This document shows, piece by piece, positions 9,832-18,059 of a stretch of 64,000 nucleotides of DNA. The translations under genes and the position numbers were made by a program. The notes beneath the pieces were generated by a model. The model saw nothing but the letters and a program-made list of their open reading frames with translations, made no database searches and was not told where the DNA came from. Origin of the DNA: Streptomyces fulvoviolaceus. GTDB lineage: Bacteria > Actinomycetota > Actinomycetes > Streptomycetales > Streptomycetaceae. Where the stretch lies: contig NZ_JOEY01000028.1 of the NCBI RefSeq assembly GCF_000718165.1, forward strand, positions 124,001 through 188,000, read 5' to 3'. The stretch's first letter is position 1; each line of letters starts with the position of its first letter.

Positions 9832-9868
9832 GAGGTCAAGTGGCTCAGCGGCTGAGCCACTTGACCTC
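9832..9868. terminator. perfect 17-bp bidirectional hairpin between convergent genes
   Basis: The arms GAGGTCAAGTGGCTCAG and CTGAGCCACTTGACCTC are exact complements around a 3-nt CGG loop. The hairpin starts 12 bases after the fusion gene and swallows the last codons and stop of the minus-strand hydrolase. Confidence 0.85.
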
Positions 9869-11266
9869 GTACGCCTGCATCTCGAACCGCTTGCCGTCGA
9901 CCTTCGCGCTGATCTGCCGGTTGAGGGTGTTGACCACCAGGACGGTCTTGTCGGTGGCGAGGACGCGGACGTTGGGCACGTCGTCGGCGGCCACCGGCAC
10001 GGTCTGGTAGGCGGTGCCCGGCGGGAACGCGGCGCCGAACCGGCTGACGAGGTCGAACATGGGCAACTTCCGGCCGCCGTTCTTACCGCTGGTGGGTGTC
10101 CAGAGGCAGCCCGCGCAGTCCGTGCCCTTCTCGTTCTCCGGGTTCCAGTAGAAGGCGGAGGTGGTGCCGCCCTTGGCCAGGGCGATCAGTCCGGCGGCCT
10201 GGACGGCGACGCGGCGGGGCTCGGACCAGCCCTCGCGCTCGTCGTTGCCGTCGGCGGGTTCGACGTAGTACTCGGCCCACCACAGCGGCAGATCACCGGT
10301 CTGCTGACGCACCCACGTGCTCACCGCGGTGAACTTGTCGGTGGCCGCGAACTCGCCTGGCAGCATCTCGTCGTCGTTGGTGTAACTGGAGCCGTCCACG
10401 ACCACGAAGTCGGCGCCCGCCTTGTTCTTGTTCCAGTAGGCGAAGGCGTCGAGGATCCGCCGGTCCATGGCGCCCCAGGCACCCTTGAAGGTCGGGGAGG
10501 CGTCCTCCGACCGCGGATCGACACTGTCCATCGACAGATACGGCCCGCCGACCATGATCTCCGGATTGACCTTCTTCAGCGCCTTGTAGACGAGGTTGTA
10601 GAGCTGTGTGTAGCCCTCGTAGTCCCAGCGTGCCTCGGCGTCGTTCCAGAAGCCCTTGAACTCGTTCCAGACGATGAAGTGGCGTACGTCCGGATAGCGC
10701 TTGGCGACGGTCGCCGCGAGCGCCGCGAAGTCCTTGAAGTGCGCGGGCTCCGGAGCGGTCTCCAGCGCGGACTGGCTCCAGTCCGTGTTGCCGACGCCGG
10801 CCTTCCCGCCCTTCATCCAGTCCGGGGCGCAGCACAGGGTGACGACCGGGGTGCCGCCCGACGCACGGATGAAGTCGACGCGGCGGTCCATGTCCTCGAA
10901 GTCGTAACGCCCCTTGACCGGCTCGGGGTTGTCGGATCCCCAGCCCATGATGTGCTGGATCTGCGGCAGCCCGCCGGCGTCCGCGAGCATTCCCTCGACC
11001 CGCTCGGTGGCGGCGGAGCTGCCCTCGTCGGCGCTGAACTGGGTGTGCGTGAAGCCCCAGCCCACCTCCGGGGTCTCCGCGTCCGGCGTGGTCGTGGGTG
11101 TGCCGTGCACCTTGTCGCCGTCGCGTGAGGTGCCGTCCGTGCCCGCGCCGTTCCCCGGAAGCGTGTTGAGGAGGGTCACAGCCAGTGCCAGAACCGCCGC
11201 ACCCACGCCGAGAATCGCGGTGAGCCGCCACCGCCGTGCCCCCGAGGTCCACCCATGACGTCCCAT
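9845..11266 (-). CDS. membrane-anchored glycoside hydrolase, GH39-like TIM barrel
   Basis: A 473-residue hydrolase likely acting on the polymer made by the neighbouring cluster. A signal-anchor helix lies near the N-terminus (LTAILGVGAAVLALAVTLL). A Thr/Asp-rich spacer and a clan-A barrel follow. The probable acid/base Glu is in HFIVWNEFKGFW and the nucleophile Glu in LPLWWAEYY, the order seen in GH39 and related families. A small beta domain ends the chain (about 400-473). The ATG at 11266 is chosen because it puts the basic residues directly before the anchor. Upstream GTGs up to 11374 are possible, and none has a clear ribosome site. It is convergent with the polysaccharide cluster. Confidence 0.8.
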   Translation of the reverse strand: MGRHGWTSGARRWRLTAILGVGAAVLALAVTLLNTLPGNGAGTDGTSRDGDKVHGTPTTTPDAETPEVGWGFTHTQFSADEGSSAATERVEGMLADAGGLPQIQHIMGWGSDNPEPVKGRYDFEDMDRRVDFIRASGGTPVVTLCCAPDWMKGGKAGVGNTDWSQSALETAPEPAHFKDFAALAATVAKRYPDVRHFIVWNEFKGFWNDAEARWDYEGYTQLYNLVYKALKKVNPEIMVGGPYLSMDSVDPRSEDASPTFKGAWGAMDRRILDAFAYWNKNKAGADFVVVDGSSYTNDDEMLPGEFAATDKFTAVSTWVRQQTGDLPLWWAEYYVEPADGNDEREGWSEPRRVAVQAAGLIALAKGGTTSAFYWNPENEKGTDCAGCLWTPTSGKNGGRKLPMFDLVSRFGAAFPPGTAYQTVPVAADDVPNVRVLATDKTVLVVNTLNRQISAKVDGKRFEMQAYEVKWLSR

Positions 11267-11432
11267 CGAAGGCAACGGTAACGGCGAAAACGCCTGGGTG
11301 GGCAGATGTCGTAGATGCACAACCTTGTAACAGGAGGTAGCGGACACTCCGGGAACACGGGGCGCGGGCGACACACCCGACGCACTACAGAAAGCGGGTG
11401 CACGGGGCGTCCTCGTGCCGGATCATGGCGGC

Positions 11433-12527
11433 ATGTCTGCAAACCCACACGACGCTCTGCCGATCCGGCTCAACGTCGACGACAGTGACTCGCCGTCCGA
11501 TGTCGTCGACGCGCTGTTCCTCGGCCGCTTCGCGACGGGCGAGCAGCCGTACTCGCACGCGGCCAACATCGACCGGGTGCGGTCCGGGGCCACGCTGATG
11601 CCGACGGGCGCCGAGGTGTTGCGCATCGCGCGCGACGACGACCGCAGCGCGACGCTGGCGCAGGGCGACGGCTGGACCCTGCTGATCTCCCGCTGGAACC
11701 GGGGCGCGGACGTCACGGTCACGGCCACCACCGCCGAGCTGGCGAAGAGGGTCCTCGACCAGGCCACCGACGGCGCGGCGGACGAGCCCGAACCCCAGCC
11801 GGAGAACGTGACCATGGGCTTCTGGTACGTCTCCCCGAGGCGGGGCCCGCACCGCACGACCCGGCAGATCTCCGCGGGCACGTGGGACGAGGTGCGGGAG
11901 AACTACACCGCACCGGTGGCGGACGCGATGGACCGCCTGATGAAGACGACACCCGAGGACATCGCGGGGAGGCTTCTGCTGCTCCACGGCCCGCCGGGGA
12001 CCGGCAAGACCTCCGCCCTGCGCACACTCGCCCGCTCCTGGCGGGACTGGTGCCAGGTGGACTGTGTCCTGGACCCGGAACGGCTGTTCAGTGACGTCGG
12101 CTATCTGATGGACATCGCGATCGGCGAGGAGGACGCGACGGGCAAGGGCCGCTGGCGGCTGCTCCTGCTGGAGGACTGCGACGAGCTGATCCGCGGCGAG
12201 GCGAAGCACACCGCGGGGCAGGCGCTGTCGCGGTTGCTGAACCTGACCGACGGCCTGCTGGGCCAGGGCCGCAACGTCCTGGTGGGTGTCACGACGAACG
12301 AGGACCTGGAGCGCCTCCACCCGGCCGTCGTCCGCCCGGGCCGCTGTCTGGCCCGCATCGAGGTGGGCGCCCTGACCCGCCGGGAGGCGGCGAACTGGCT
12401 CGGCACGGAAGAGGGCGTCGGCCGCGAGGGCGCGACGCTGGCGGAGCTGTACGCGCTGCGCCGGGGGACCTCTCCGACTGCGGTGCCGGAGCCGCGGGCG
12501 GGGGCGGACGCGGGGCTGTATCTGTAA
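11433..12527 (+). CDS. AAA-type ATPase with N-terminal DUF5925-like domain
   Basis: A 364-residue protein. Residues 1-150 resemble the actinobacterial DUF5925 domain (function unknown). The rest is an AAA ATPase core with Walker A GPPGTGKTS, Walker B LLLLEDCDEL, sensor 1 around VGVTTNED and a VRPGRC element typical of sensor/arginine positions in AAA proteases and BCS1-like proteins. No protease or membrane domain is attached. The start at 11433 (ATG) is preferred to a GTG at 11415, from which it is separated by 18 bases. It stands alone with no obvious partner gene, so substrate and role are unknown. Confidence 0.85.
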   Translation: MSANPHDALPIRLNVDDSDSPSDVVDALFLGRFATGEQPYSHAANIDRVRSGATLMPTGAEVLRIARDDDRSATLAQGDGWTLLISRWNRGADVTVTATTAELAKRVLDQATDGAADEPEPQPENVTMGFWYVSPRRGPHRTTRQISAGTWDEVRENYTAPVADAMDRLMKTTPEDIAGRLLLLHGPPGTGKTSALRTLARSWRDWCQVDCVLDPERLFSDVGYLMDIAIGEEDATGKGRWRLLLLEDCDELIRGEAKHTAGQALSRLLNLTDGLLGQGRNVLVGVTTNEDLERLHPAVVRPGRCLARIEVGALTRREAANWLGTEEGVGREGATLAELYALRRGTSPTAVPEPRAGADAGLYL

Positions 12528-12611
12528 GCCGGTTCCGGTAGGCGGATCAGTAAGCCGGTTCCATAGGCGGGATCTACAGGCCGGGCGTCGCTTCCGTCAT
12601 TTGCCGATCCG
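12528..12611. repeat. short local duplications between convergent genes
   Basis: Two imperfect copies of a roughly 25-base unit (GTAAGCCGGTTCC followed by TAGGCGG) lie at about 12526-12575. A second pair (CGTCATTTG) follows at about 12596-12620 and reaches the last codons of the GntR gene. They look like slippage or duplication products. Confidence 0.55.
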
Positions 12612-12980
12612 TCATTTGTCGAACGCCGCCCGCAGGGCATCCCGCACGGCGATGAGCGCCGCGTTCTCGTCCAGCCCGAGGCGCCGAACCCGCTCGACGT
12701 AGGCCTGCGCGGCCGACGCCGCCTCACGTTCCGCCGCGGAGCCCGCCGCGGCGACGAACGTTCCGTTGCGCCCCCGCGTCTCGATCACCCCGTCCGCCTC
12801 CAGCGCCCGGTACGCCTTGGCGACGGTGTTCGCGGCGAGCCCGAGGGACTCGGCCAGGCCCCGCACGGTCGGCAGCCGGTACCCCACCGGCAGCACGCCG
12901 GCCCGCGCCTGCTCGGAGATCTGCGCCCGCACCTGCTCGTACGGCGGTGCGCTGTCGTCGATGTGGATCTTCAAGGTCAC
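12612..12980 (-). CDS. GntR-family regulator, YtrA-like
   Basis: A 122-residue transcription regulator. The N-terminal winged helix-turn-helix starts PPYEQVRAQISEQAR and contains LPTVRGLAESLGLAANTV and the wing residues YRALEADGVIETRGRNGTFV. Only about 40 residues follow, so it lacks the large effector domain of other GntR proteins and belongs with the short YtrA type, which commonly controls ABC transporters. The GTG at 12980 is taken as start; an upstream ATG at 13019 would cut into the divergent promoter. Divergent from the GNAT gene, which it may regulate. Confidence 0.88.
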   Translation of the reverse strand: MTLKIHIDDSAPPYEQVRAQISEQARAGVLPVGYRLPTVRGLAESLGLAANTVAKAYRALEADGVIETRGRNGTFVAAAGSAAEREAASAAQAYVERVRRLGLDENAALIAVRDALRAAFDK

Positions 12981-13051
12981 GGGGTGATTGTCCCGCACCC
13001 GGCGGAAAATGAGAGGCACCCGGGCGCATCTCCCCCGTAGCGTGCCCGTTC

Positions 13052-13981
13052 ATGACTGTGATCGTTCGCGATGTCCGCCCCGAAGTCCGCACCGAAACTG
13101 CGGCATTGGCCCGGGTCAGGCATCTCGCCTTCCCCTTCATGCCGATCACCCCGGAGTCCGTGGTTCACACCATCACGCATTCCCACCCGGACGCCCGCTT
13201 CCGGTGGCTGATCGCCGAGGAGGACGGCGAGATCATCGGCTCGACCGTCGTCGGCCTCGCCCACGACAGCCCGGATCCCGGCCAGGGCTACGTCAACGTG
13301 TACGTGCACCCGGAGCGGATACACCGCGGCGCCGGTGCGCTCCTGCTCCGCACCGCGGAGGAGTACCTGGCCGCCCAGGGGGCGACGAAGCTCTTCTCCT
13401 GGGTCGTGGACGCACCGGACAACCGCGCCTTCGCCGAGCGGCGCGGCTACCGCGCGAGCCGCTCCGGGAAGGTGCTGCGCCTGGACCTGGAGAACGGCAC
13501 ACTGCCCCCGCTGCAGGACCCGCCCCCGGGCGTCGAGCTGCGCACGGCCGCCGACTTCGCGGACGACCCGCGCCCGATGTTCGACCTGGACGCGGAGGCG
13601 GTCCTGGACGAACCGAGCGACGTCGACACCGAGTTCACCGACTACGAGGCCTGGATCGAGGAGACCTGGAACCACCCGCTCCTCAGCCACGAGCTGACCT
13701 CGGTCGCCGTCGTCGACGGCCGCCCCGTGGCCTTGAGCGCGGCCCACACCGACGGGGCCACCCAGTACGGCTCCGCCATGACCGGCACCGCCCGCGCCTT
13801 CCGCGGCCGGGGCCTGGCCAAGCTCGCCAAGAACGACTCCCTGCACCGAGCCCGCGCCGCCGGGTGCAAGGAGGCGTTCACGGGCAACGACGCCGGCAAC
13901 GAGCCCATGCTCGCGATCAACAAGTGGTTCGGGTACGAGGTCTACGCGACGGAGGTGCGGTATGTCCGCGAACTCGGCTGA
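13052..13981 (+). CDS. tandem GNAT-family N-acetyltransferase
   Basis: A 309-residue protein with two GNAT folds. The first, residues about 5-150, has the acetyl-CoA site around VNVYVHPERIHRGAGALLL. The second, about 160-305, has TGTARAFRGRGLAKLAK and TGNDAGNEPMLAINKWFGY. This layout matches actinobacterial double-GNAT enzymes of the mycothiol synthase/Eis-like size class, but the key residues of MshD are not obvious and the substrate is unknown. ATG at 13052. The DUF402 gene starts inside its last 20 bases. Confidence 0.88.
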   Translation: MTVIVRDVRPEVRTETAALARVRHLAFPFMPITPESVVHTITHSHPDARFRWLIAEEDGEIIGSTVVGLAHDSPDPGQGYVNVYVHPERIHRGAGALLLRTAEEYLAAQGATKLFSWVVDAPDNRAFAERRGYRASRSGKVLRLDLENGTLPPLQDPPPGVELRTAADFADDPRPMFDLDAEAVLDEPSDVDTEFTDYEAWIEETWNHPLLSHELTSVAVVDGRPVALSAAHTDGATQYGSAMTGTARAFRGRGLAKLAKNDSLHRARAAGCKEAFTGNDAGNEPMLAINKWFGYEVYATEVRYVRELG

Positions 13982-14462
13982 GCCCGCAGTGCTCCTGGAG
14001 GTCGTCCTCGTCAAGGCAGGCCGCACGAAGATCCGTTACGAGGCCGCGCTCCTCGCCGACGACGGCAACCGCGTCGCCGTCCGCGCCCCGTGGGCCGGCG
14101 AGGGCGTCCGCGACTTCGGCTTCGTGCGCTTCGAGCCGGGCGACGTCTTCACGGAGTACTACTGGCGGGACCGCTGGTACTCGGTGAAGGAGGTCCGGGA
14201 CTCCGAGGGCGGTCTGAAGGGCTGGTACTGCGACATCACCCGCCCGGCCACCCGCTCCGGCGCGGAACTCGTCGTGGAGGACCTCGACCTGGACCTGTGG
14301 CGCTCCGGCGACGGTACGGCCGTGATCCGCCTGGACGAGGACGAGTTCGCCGAGAGCGGGCTGACGGAGCGGGACCCGGAGGCGGCGGCCGCCGCGGTGG
14401 CCGCGCTCGACGAGCTGGAGGCGCTGGCGCGCGAGGGCGGATTCGGCACGCTGCTGGCCTAG
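13962..14462 (+). CDS. DUF402-family protein (NtdP-like)
   Basis: A 166-residue cytoplasmic protein with a DUF402 core. The diagnostic pattern is RDRWYSVKEVRDSEGGLKGWYC-type strand-turn followed by DITRPATRSG and DLDLDLW (positions about 65-115), where Tyr/Asp side chains bind metal in family members. B. subtilis NtdP hydrolyses nucleoside di- and triphosphates, but that activity is only a suggestion here. The start overlaps the GNAT gene by 20 bases. Its TAG stop and the TAG of the convergent methyltransferase share the palindrome CTAG. Confidence 0.82.
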   Translation: MSANSAEPAVLLEVVLVKAGRTKIRYEAALLADDGNRVAVRAPWAGEGVRDFGFVRFEPGDVFTEYYWRDRWYSVKEVRDSEGGLKGWYCDITRPATRSGAELVVEDLDLDLWRSGDGTAVIRLDEDEFAESGLTERDPEAAAAAVAALDELEALAREGGFGTLLA

Positions 14463-15073
14463 GCGGTCGCCACCACGGCGTACCGCTCGTCGGCCACGTC
14501 CCTCCCCCACAGCAGCGCGTCCTCCGACAGCCGCTCCACGCGCACGTGCCCGGCGAGGGGGTCCACCAGGCCGGTGAGCACCTCGGCCGGTATCCCGGCC
14601 GGGCTGACCGTCCCCCACACCCCCTCGACCAGCACGAGCCGCCCTCCCGGTCTCAGCAGTCCCCACCAGTGCCGCAGGGCACGGCCGGGGTCGGGCAGGG
14701 CCCACAGCACGTGTCGTACGAGGACGGCGTCGAAGCGCTGCTCCCCCACCGGGGGCGCCGCCGCGTCACCGAGCAGGAACGCCGCGTCACGCCCGGCGAG
14801 CTTCGCGCGGGCGAGGTCCACCATGGCCGGGGAGCTGTCCACGCCGGTGACGCGGTGTCCCTGTTCGGCCGCGAGGAGCGACAGGCTGCCGGTGCCGCAG
14901 CCGAGGTCGAGGATGTCGGAGGGCCGCTCGGGCAGCCAGCCGCGCAGCCGCCCGGCCCAGGCCCGGCGCACCTCGGGGTCGCGCAGGCCGTGGTCCGGCT
15001 CGTCGTCGAAGGCGGCGGCCTCGGCATCCCAGTCGACGGCCGCCCCGGCCTTGTCGTCACTGTCGTCGGTCAT
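14459..15073 (-). CDS. class I SAM-dependent methyltransferase
   Basis: A 204-residue methyltransferase with motif I ILDLGCGTGSLSLLAAE, the acidic ribose-binding residue in VTGVDSSPAM, and motif IV/post elements FDAVLVRHVLWALPDP and LLRPGGRLVLVEG. No substrate-specific domain is seen. The ATG at 15073 is preferred because the longer frame upstream is Pro/Arg-rich noncoding sequence. Two direct repeats sit immediately upstream and may be an operator. Convergent with the DUF402 gene with a 4-base overlap. Confidence 0.88.
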   Translation of the reverse strand: MTDDSDDKAGAAVDWDAEAAAFDDEPDHGLRDPEVRRAWAGRLRGWLPERPSDILDLGCGTGSLSLLAAEQGHRVTGVDSSPAMVDLARAKLAGRDAAFLLGDAAAPPVGEQRFDAVLVRHVLWALPDPGRALRHWWGLLRPGGRLVLVEGVWGTVSPAGIPAEVLTGLVDPLAGHVRVERLSEDALLWGRDVADERYAVVATA

Positions 15074-15083
15074 GGGCCCAAGA

Positions 15084-15134
15084 GTGACACCCGCCACTGA
15101 CAATCGAATCGTGACAGCCGCCACTGACAGATCG
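15084..15134 (-). promoter_or_regulatory. tandem direct repeats upstream of the methyltransferase, candidate operator
   Basis: Two near-identical units sharing GTGACA-N-CCGCCACTGACA and then ATCG occupy 15084-15106 and 15111-15134, 27 bases apart, directly before the start codon. Each unit carries TGACA at both ends. Spacing near 2.5 helical turns suggests cooperative binding by a repressor. Confidence 0.5.
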
Positions 15135-15213
15135 GGGCCGATGAGTAACCCTCCCCCAAAGGGTCTACCTCCGTGAGAACGCGGAACTCGGTAGGCACTG
15201 CGAGGAGGCAGCC

Positions 15214-15348
15214 ATGCGCCGCGTAACGCAGCAGAAGCCCCTGAAGAAGTCAGACGCCCGTCGGATCCGCGAGGAGGCCGACGAGCGCCCCGCGGGACGT
15301 CCCGAGGTCCGAAAGGACATCGCGCGCACATGGTGGCCGGACGGGTGA
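15214..15348 (+). CDS. 44-residue highly charged small protein
   Basis: A short frame with an excellent ribosome site (GAGGAGG, 7 bases before ATG 15214). The product is rich in Lys/Arg/Glu/Asp, begins MRRVTQQKPLKK, includes an R-R-I-R-E-E-A-D-E helix-like stretch and ends TWWPDG. It has no signal, Cys or membrane segment. I do not recognise a function. Codon third positions are G/C-biased as in real genes here, and the stop is well clear of the convergent GNAT gene. Confidence 0.6.
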   Translation: MRRVTQQKPLKKSDARRIREEADERPAGRPEVRKDIARTWWPDG

Positions 15349-15366
15349 CCGTGATGGTCCGGCCTG

Positions 15367-15816
15367 TCAGACCAGCCGCTTGCGGTAGTGGATGCGGTCG
15401 TACGGCCCGTCCACCCGTCGCTCCGTGGCCTCGTACCCGAACTTCGGGTAGATCTTCTGGTTCTCCCACATCAGGGCGTTCGTGTAGAGCCTGACCTCGG
15501 GCAGTCCCAGCGCACGCGCGTGTGCCTCCACGAACCGCAGCAGCCGTCCCCCCACGCCCGTGCCCTGGGCGTCGGGGTGGACGGCGATGTTGTCGAGGTA
15601 CAGATGGTCCTCGTGCACCTCGATCGCCACGAGTCCGGTCACCGGGTCCCCCGTGACGAACACCTGCCCCGCGGCCACGTTCGCCGCGTGGTCCCGCTCC
15701 ATGGGCTGCGGCACCACCCCGATGCGCTCGATGTAGTGGTGGTACGCGGCATCGGTCACGGCTTTCACGGCCGGCACGTCGGCGGCGACGGCCGGCCGGA
15801 TCTCCTCGGTTGTCAT
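15367..15816 (-). CDS. GNAT-family N-acetyltransferase
   Basis: A 149-residue single-domain GNAT. The beta4 strand is DHLYLDNIAVHPDAQGTGVG, whose Q-G-T-G-V-G loop binds the acetyl-CoA pyrophosphate. The C-terminus has YTNALMWENQKIYPKFGYEATERR, typical of small-molecule GNATs. ATG at 15816. Substrate unknown. Its 5' end faces the divergent LPMO gene across about 160 bases that probably hold both promoters. Confidence 0.9.
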   Translation of the reverse strand: MTTEEIRPAVAADVPAVKAVTDAAYHHYIERIGVVPQPMERDHAANVAAGQVFVTGDPVTGLVAIEVHEDHLYLDNIAVHPDAQGTGVGGRLLRFVEAHARALGLPEVRLYTNALMWENQKIYPKFGYEATERRVDGPYDRIHYRKRLV

Positions 15817-15977
15817 GCCGTGGACGCTACCTACCTCAGCTCAGCCTGAGCACTCCCTTAAAGCGACCATAAGGATCTCCATCACCCGCCTCCAGCAGGC
15901 GATTCCGCGGTTTCTTGGGGCTAGCTTGCTGATCGCCCCCACGGGATCCCCAAGAATCGCTGCGAGGAGTTTCCTTC

Positions 15978-16964
15978 ATGCCTGCACGCCGTATGGTCGC
16001 CGCCGTCGCCACCCTCGGCCTGACCCCACTCGCCCTCACCGCACTGGCCGCCGCGCCGGCGTCGGCGCACGGCACGATGGGCGACCCCGTCAGCCGGGTC
16101 GCCCAGTGCTACGCGGAGGGTCCCGAGAGCCCGAGTTCCGACGCGTGCAAGGCGGCGGTCGCGGCCGGCGGCACGCAGGCGCTCTACGACTGGAACGGCG
16201 TCCGCATAGGCGACGCGAACGGACAGCACCAGACGCTGATCCCGGACGGCAAGCTGTGCAGCGCGAACAGCGAGGAGTTCAAGGGGCTCGACCTGGCCCG
16301 CGCCGACTGGCCCGCGACGAGCGTGAGCAGCGGCTCGTACACCTTCAAGTACCGCGTGACGGCCCAGCACAAGGGCACCTTCAAGGTGTACATCACCAAG
16401 GCCGGCTACGACCCGACGCAGCCGCTGGCCTGGGACGACCTGGACCTGGACAACCCGGTGGCGACGGCCACCGACCCGGTCGCCTCCGGCGGCTACTACA
16501 CGTTCTCCGGGACCCTCCCGGAGCGCTCCGGCTCGCAGCTCCTGTACGCGGTCTGGCAGCGCTCGGACAGCCCGGAGGCGTTCTACTCCTGCTCGGACGT
16601 GACGTTCGGAGGAAGCAGCGCCGACAGCGGCAGCGGTACGACAAGCAGCCCGACCCCGAGCGCCTCCGCCCCCTCCGAGGAGCAGATCGAGGAGGGCGCC
16701 GACGAGTCGACGGTCGAGCACCACGGCCACGGGGACGACGACGCCAGTACGTCGGCGGAGCCGACCACGACGTCGGAGACGACCGCTGCCGCCGCCAATG
16801 ATGTGCAGGCGGCCGGCACCACGGAGAACCTCGCCGAGACCGGCAGCGACAGCAGCACCTCGTACATCGCGATGGGCGGCGCGGCCGTCCTCGCGATCGG
16901 CGCGGCGATCCTGTTCGGATCCGTCCGGCGGCGCGGGGTGAGCGGCGGCCGGCACGGCCGCTAG
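15978..16964 (+). CDS. cell-wall-anchored lytic polysaccharide monooxygenase (AA10)
   Basis: A 328-residue exported copper enzyme that oxidatively cleaves chitin or cellulose. The signal peptide ends at SA, leaving His31 as the mature N-terminus (HGTMGDP). His31 and His131 (TAQHKGTF) form the histidine brace. The AA10 domain runs to about 215 and ends with the usual Phe-containing region EAFYSCSDVTF. A Ser/Thr/Glu/Pro-rich linker (218-300) contains an unusual EHHGHGDDD cluster. The C-terminus is a sorting signal: LAETG, a hydrophobic helix and a basic tail. LAxTG is the motif of actinobacterial class E sortases, so this LPMO is probably bound to peptidoglycan rather than freely secreted. ATG at 15978 with GAGG upstream. 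Confidence 0.93.
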   Translation: MPARRMVAAVATLGLTPLALTALAAAPASAHGTMGDPVSRVAQCYAEGPESPSSDACKAAVAAGGTQALYDWNGVRIGDANGQHQTLIPDGKLCSANSEEFKGLDLARADWPATSVSSGSYTFKYRVTAQHKGTFKVYITKAGYDPTQPLAWDDLDLDNPVATATDPVASGGYYTFSGTLPERSGSQLLYAVWQRSDSPEAFYSCSDVTFGGSSADSGSGTTSSPTPSASAPSEEQIEEGADESTVEHHGHGDDDASTSAEPTTTSETTAAAANDVQAAGTTENLAETGSDSSTSYIAMGGAAVLAIGAAILFGSVRRRGVSGGRHGR

Positions 16965-16981
16965 GACCACCGCGGAGGGGC

Positions 16982-17018
16982 GGGGGCTGTCCGGCGGCTC
17001 AGGCCGGACAGCCCCCGG
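16982..17018. terminator. bidirectional hairpin between LPMO and lipase genes
   Basis: Perfect 14-bp arms CGGGGGCTGTCCGG / CCGGACAGCCCCCG around a 9-nt loop, between convergent stops. Confidence 0.85.
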
Positions 17019-17026
17019 GTCGTCTG

Positions 17027-17887
17027 TTACTCGAACACGGACGCGCAGGTGGTCGGGGTGGCGTGCGCCGGGTCGAGGGCGTTGAGCACTTCGTGGAAGG
17101 CGATCAGGTCGAGCAGGCCGATCGCCGCGTGCTCGGAGAGATCCAGCGGGCACAGGTCCTGGATCAGGACGTTGTTGACGCCGGATCCGCTGAGGAACTG
17201 GCTCTGGTACGGCGTGACCACCTCGTCGTACTTGGTGGCGATGACCGTGTACTTGACGCCGGGGACGGTGTCACCGCCCTCGTTGAGCTTGGTGAGGAAG
17301 GCGGATCCGGCGGTCTGGTCGGCGAGGGCCGGGGTGGCCGAGGAGAGCAGGTCGGCGGCGCCCGGGAAGTAGGCGAGCAGGTTGGCCAGGCCGCTCAGGG
17401 TGGAGCCGTGGTTGCTGGGCGCGATGCCGACGAGGGCGTTCACCTTGGCGGCTCCGCCGAGGAACTTGAGGTAGTAGCGGGGCATCATGCCGCCCTGCGA
17501 GTGGCCGACGAGGTCGGTCTCAGCGGCGCCGGTCGCGGAAAGCACCTTGTCGACGTAGGCGGACAGTTGCTCTGCGGACTTGTCGACGGGGCCGAGGCCG
17601 TAGAAGACGGGCACGCCCGCCAGTTGGCCGTAGTCGAACGAGAAGACGCAGTATCCGCGGCCCTTCAGATACGGCGCGAGGGACAGCCAGTTGTCCACGG
17701 AGTTCGCGAAGGTGCCGTGCACGAGGACGACGGGGTGGGGGTGGGCGGCGGAGGGCTTGCAGGTGTAGTCGTTCCAGCCGCTGCTGGGGGCGTCGGCGGC
17801 CTGGGCGGTGGTGGCGGGGACGACGGCGACCGTGGCGGTCAGAAGCAGTGCGGTCAGGGGTCTGAGCACTCGTTTCCAGGGCAGCAT
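17027..17887 (-). CDS. secreted triacylglycerol lipase/esterase (alpha/beta hydrolase)
   Basis: A 286-residue secreted lipase. Residues 1-30 are a signal peptide ending TTAQA. The oxyanion region is PVVLVHGTFANSVDNW and the nucleophile elbow GHSQGG with Ser about 130. It fits the Lipase_2 (EstA/LipA-like) group. The late VTPYQSQFL (Asp/Glu side) and LIAFHEVLNAL (His) are candidate remaining triad residues. Six Cys could form disulfides, including one near the end (TTCASVF). ATG at 17887 with AAGGAGATCAC just upstream. The AT-richer promoter zone (17888-18059) holds an imperfect inverted repeat ACTCGT / ACGAGT at 17963-17984. Confidence 0.92.
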   Translation of the reverse strand: MLPWKRVLRPLTALLLTATVAVVPATTAQAADAPSSGWNDYTCKPSAAHPHPVVLVHGTFANSVDNWLSLAPYLKGRGYCVFSFDYGQLAGVPVFYGLGPVDKSAEQLSAYVDKVLSATGAAETDLVGHSQGGMMPRYYLKFLGGAAKVNALVGIAPSNHGSTLSGLANLLAYFPGAADLLSSATPALADQTAGSAFLTKLNEGGDTVPGVKYTVIATKYDEVVTPYQSQFLSGSGVNNVLIQDLCPLDLSEHAAIGLLDLIAFHEVLNALDPAHATPTTCASVFE

Positions 17888-18059
17888 CGTGTGATCTCCT
17901 TGCGGCTCAAGGGAGTTGCGACGGCTCTACGCCCTGTGATCCGGATCACGAGGATGCTGTTCACTCGTCAAGTTACGAACGAGTAGTGCACTTGTGAAGT
18001 TACGCGTCAGTAAAAACTTCCAGTGGTAACTGCCGACGACTGCAACTGCTGATGAACCG

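Noticed and set aside
1509..11266. Secondary-metabolite biosynthetic cluster
   Set aside because: No PKS, NRPS, terpene or RiPP core gene is present; the genes fit surface polysaccharide synthesis better.
11433..12527. AAA ATPase as part of an antiphage defence system
   Set aside because: No nuclease, reverse transcriptase, TIR or other effector is adjacent, and the neighbours are ordinary metabolic or regulatory genes.
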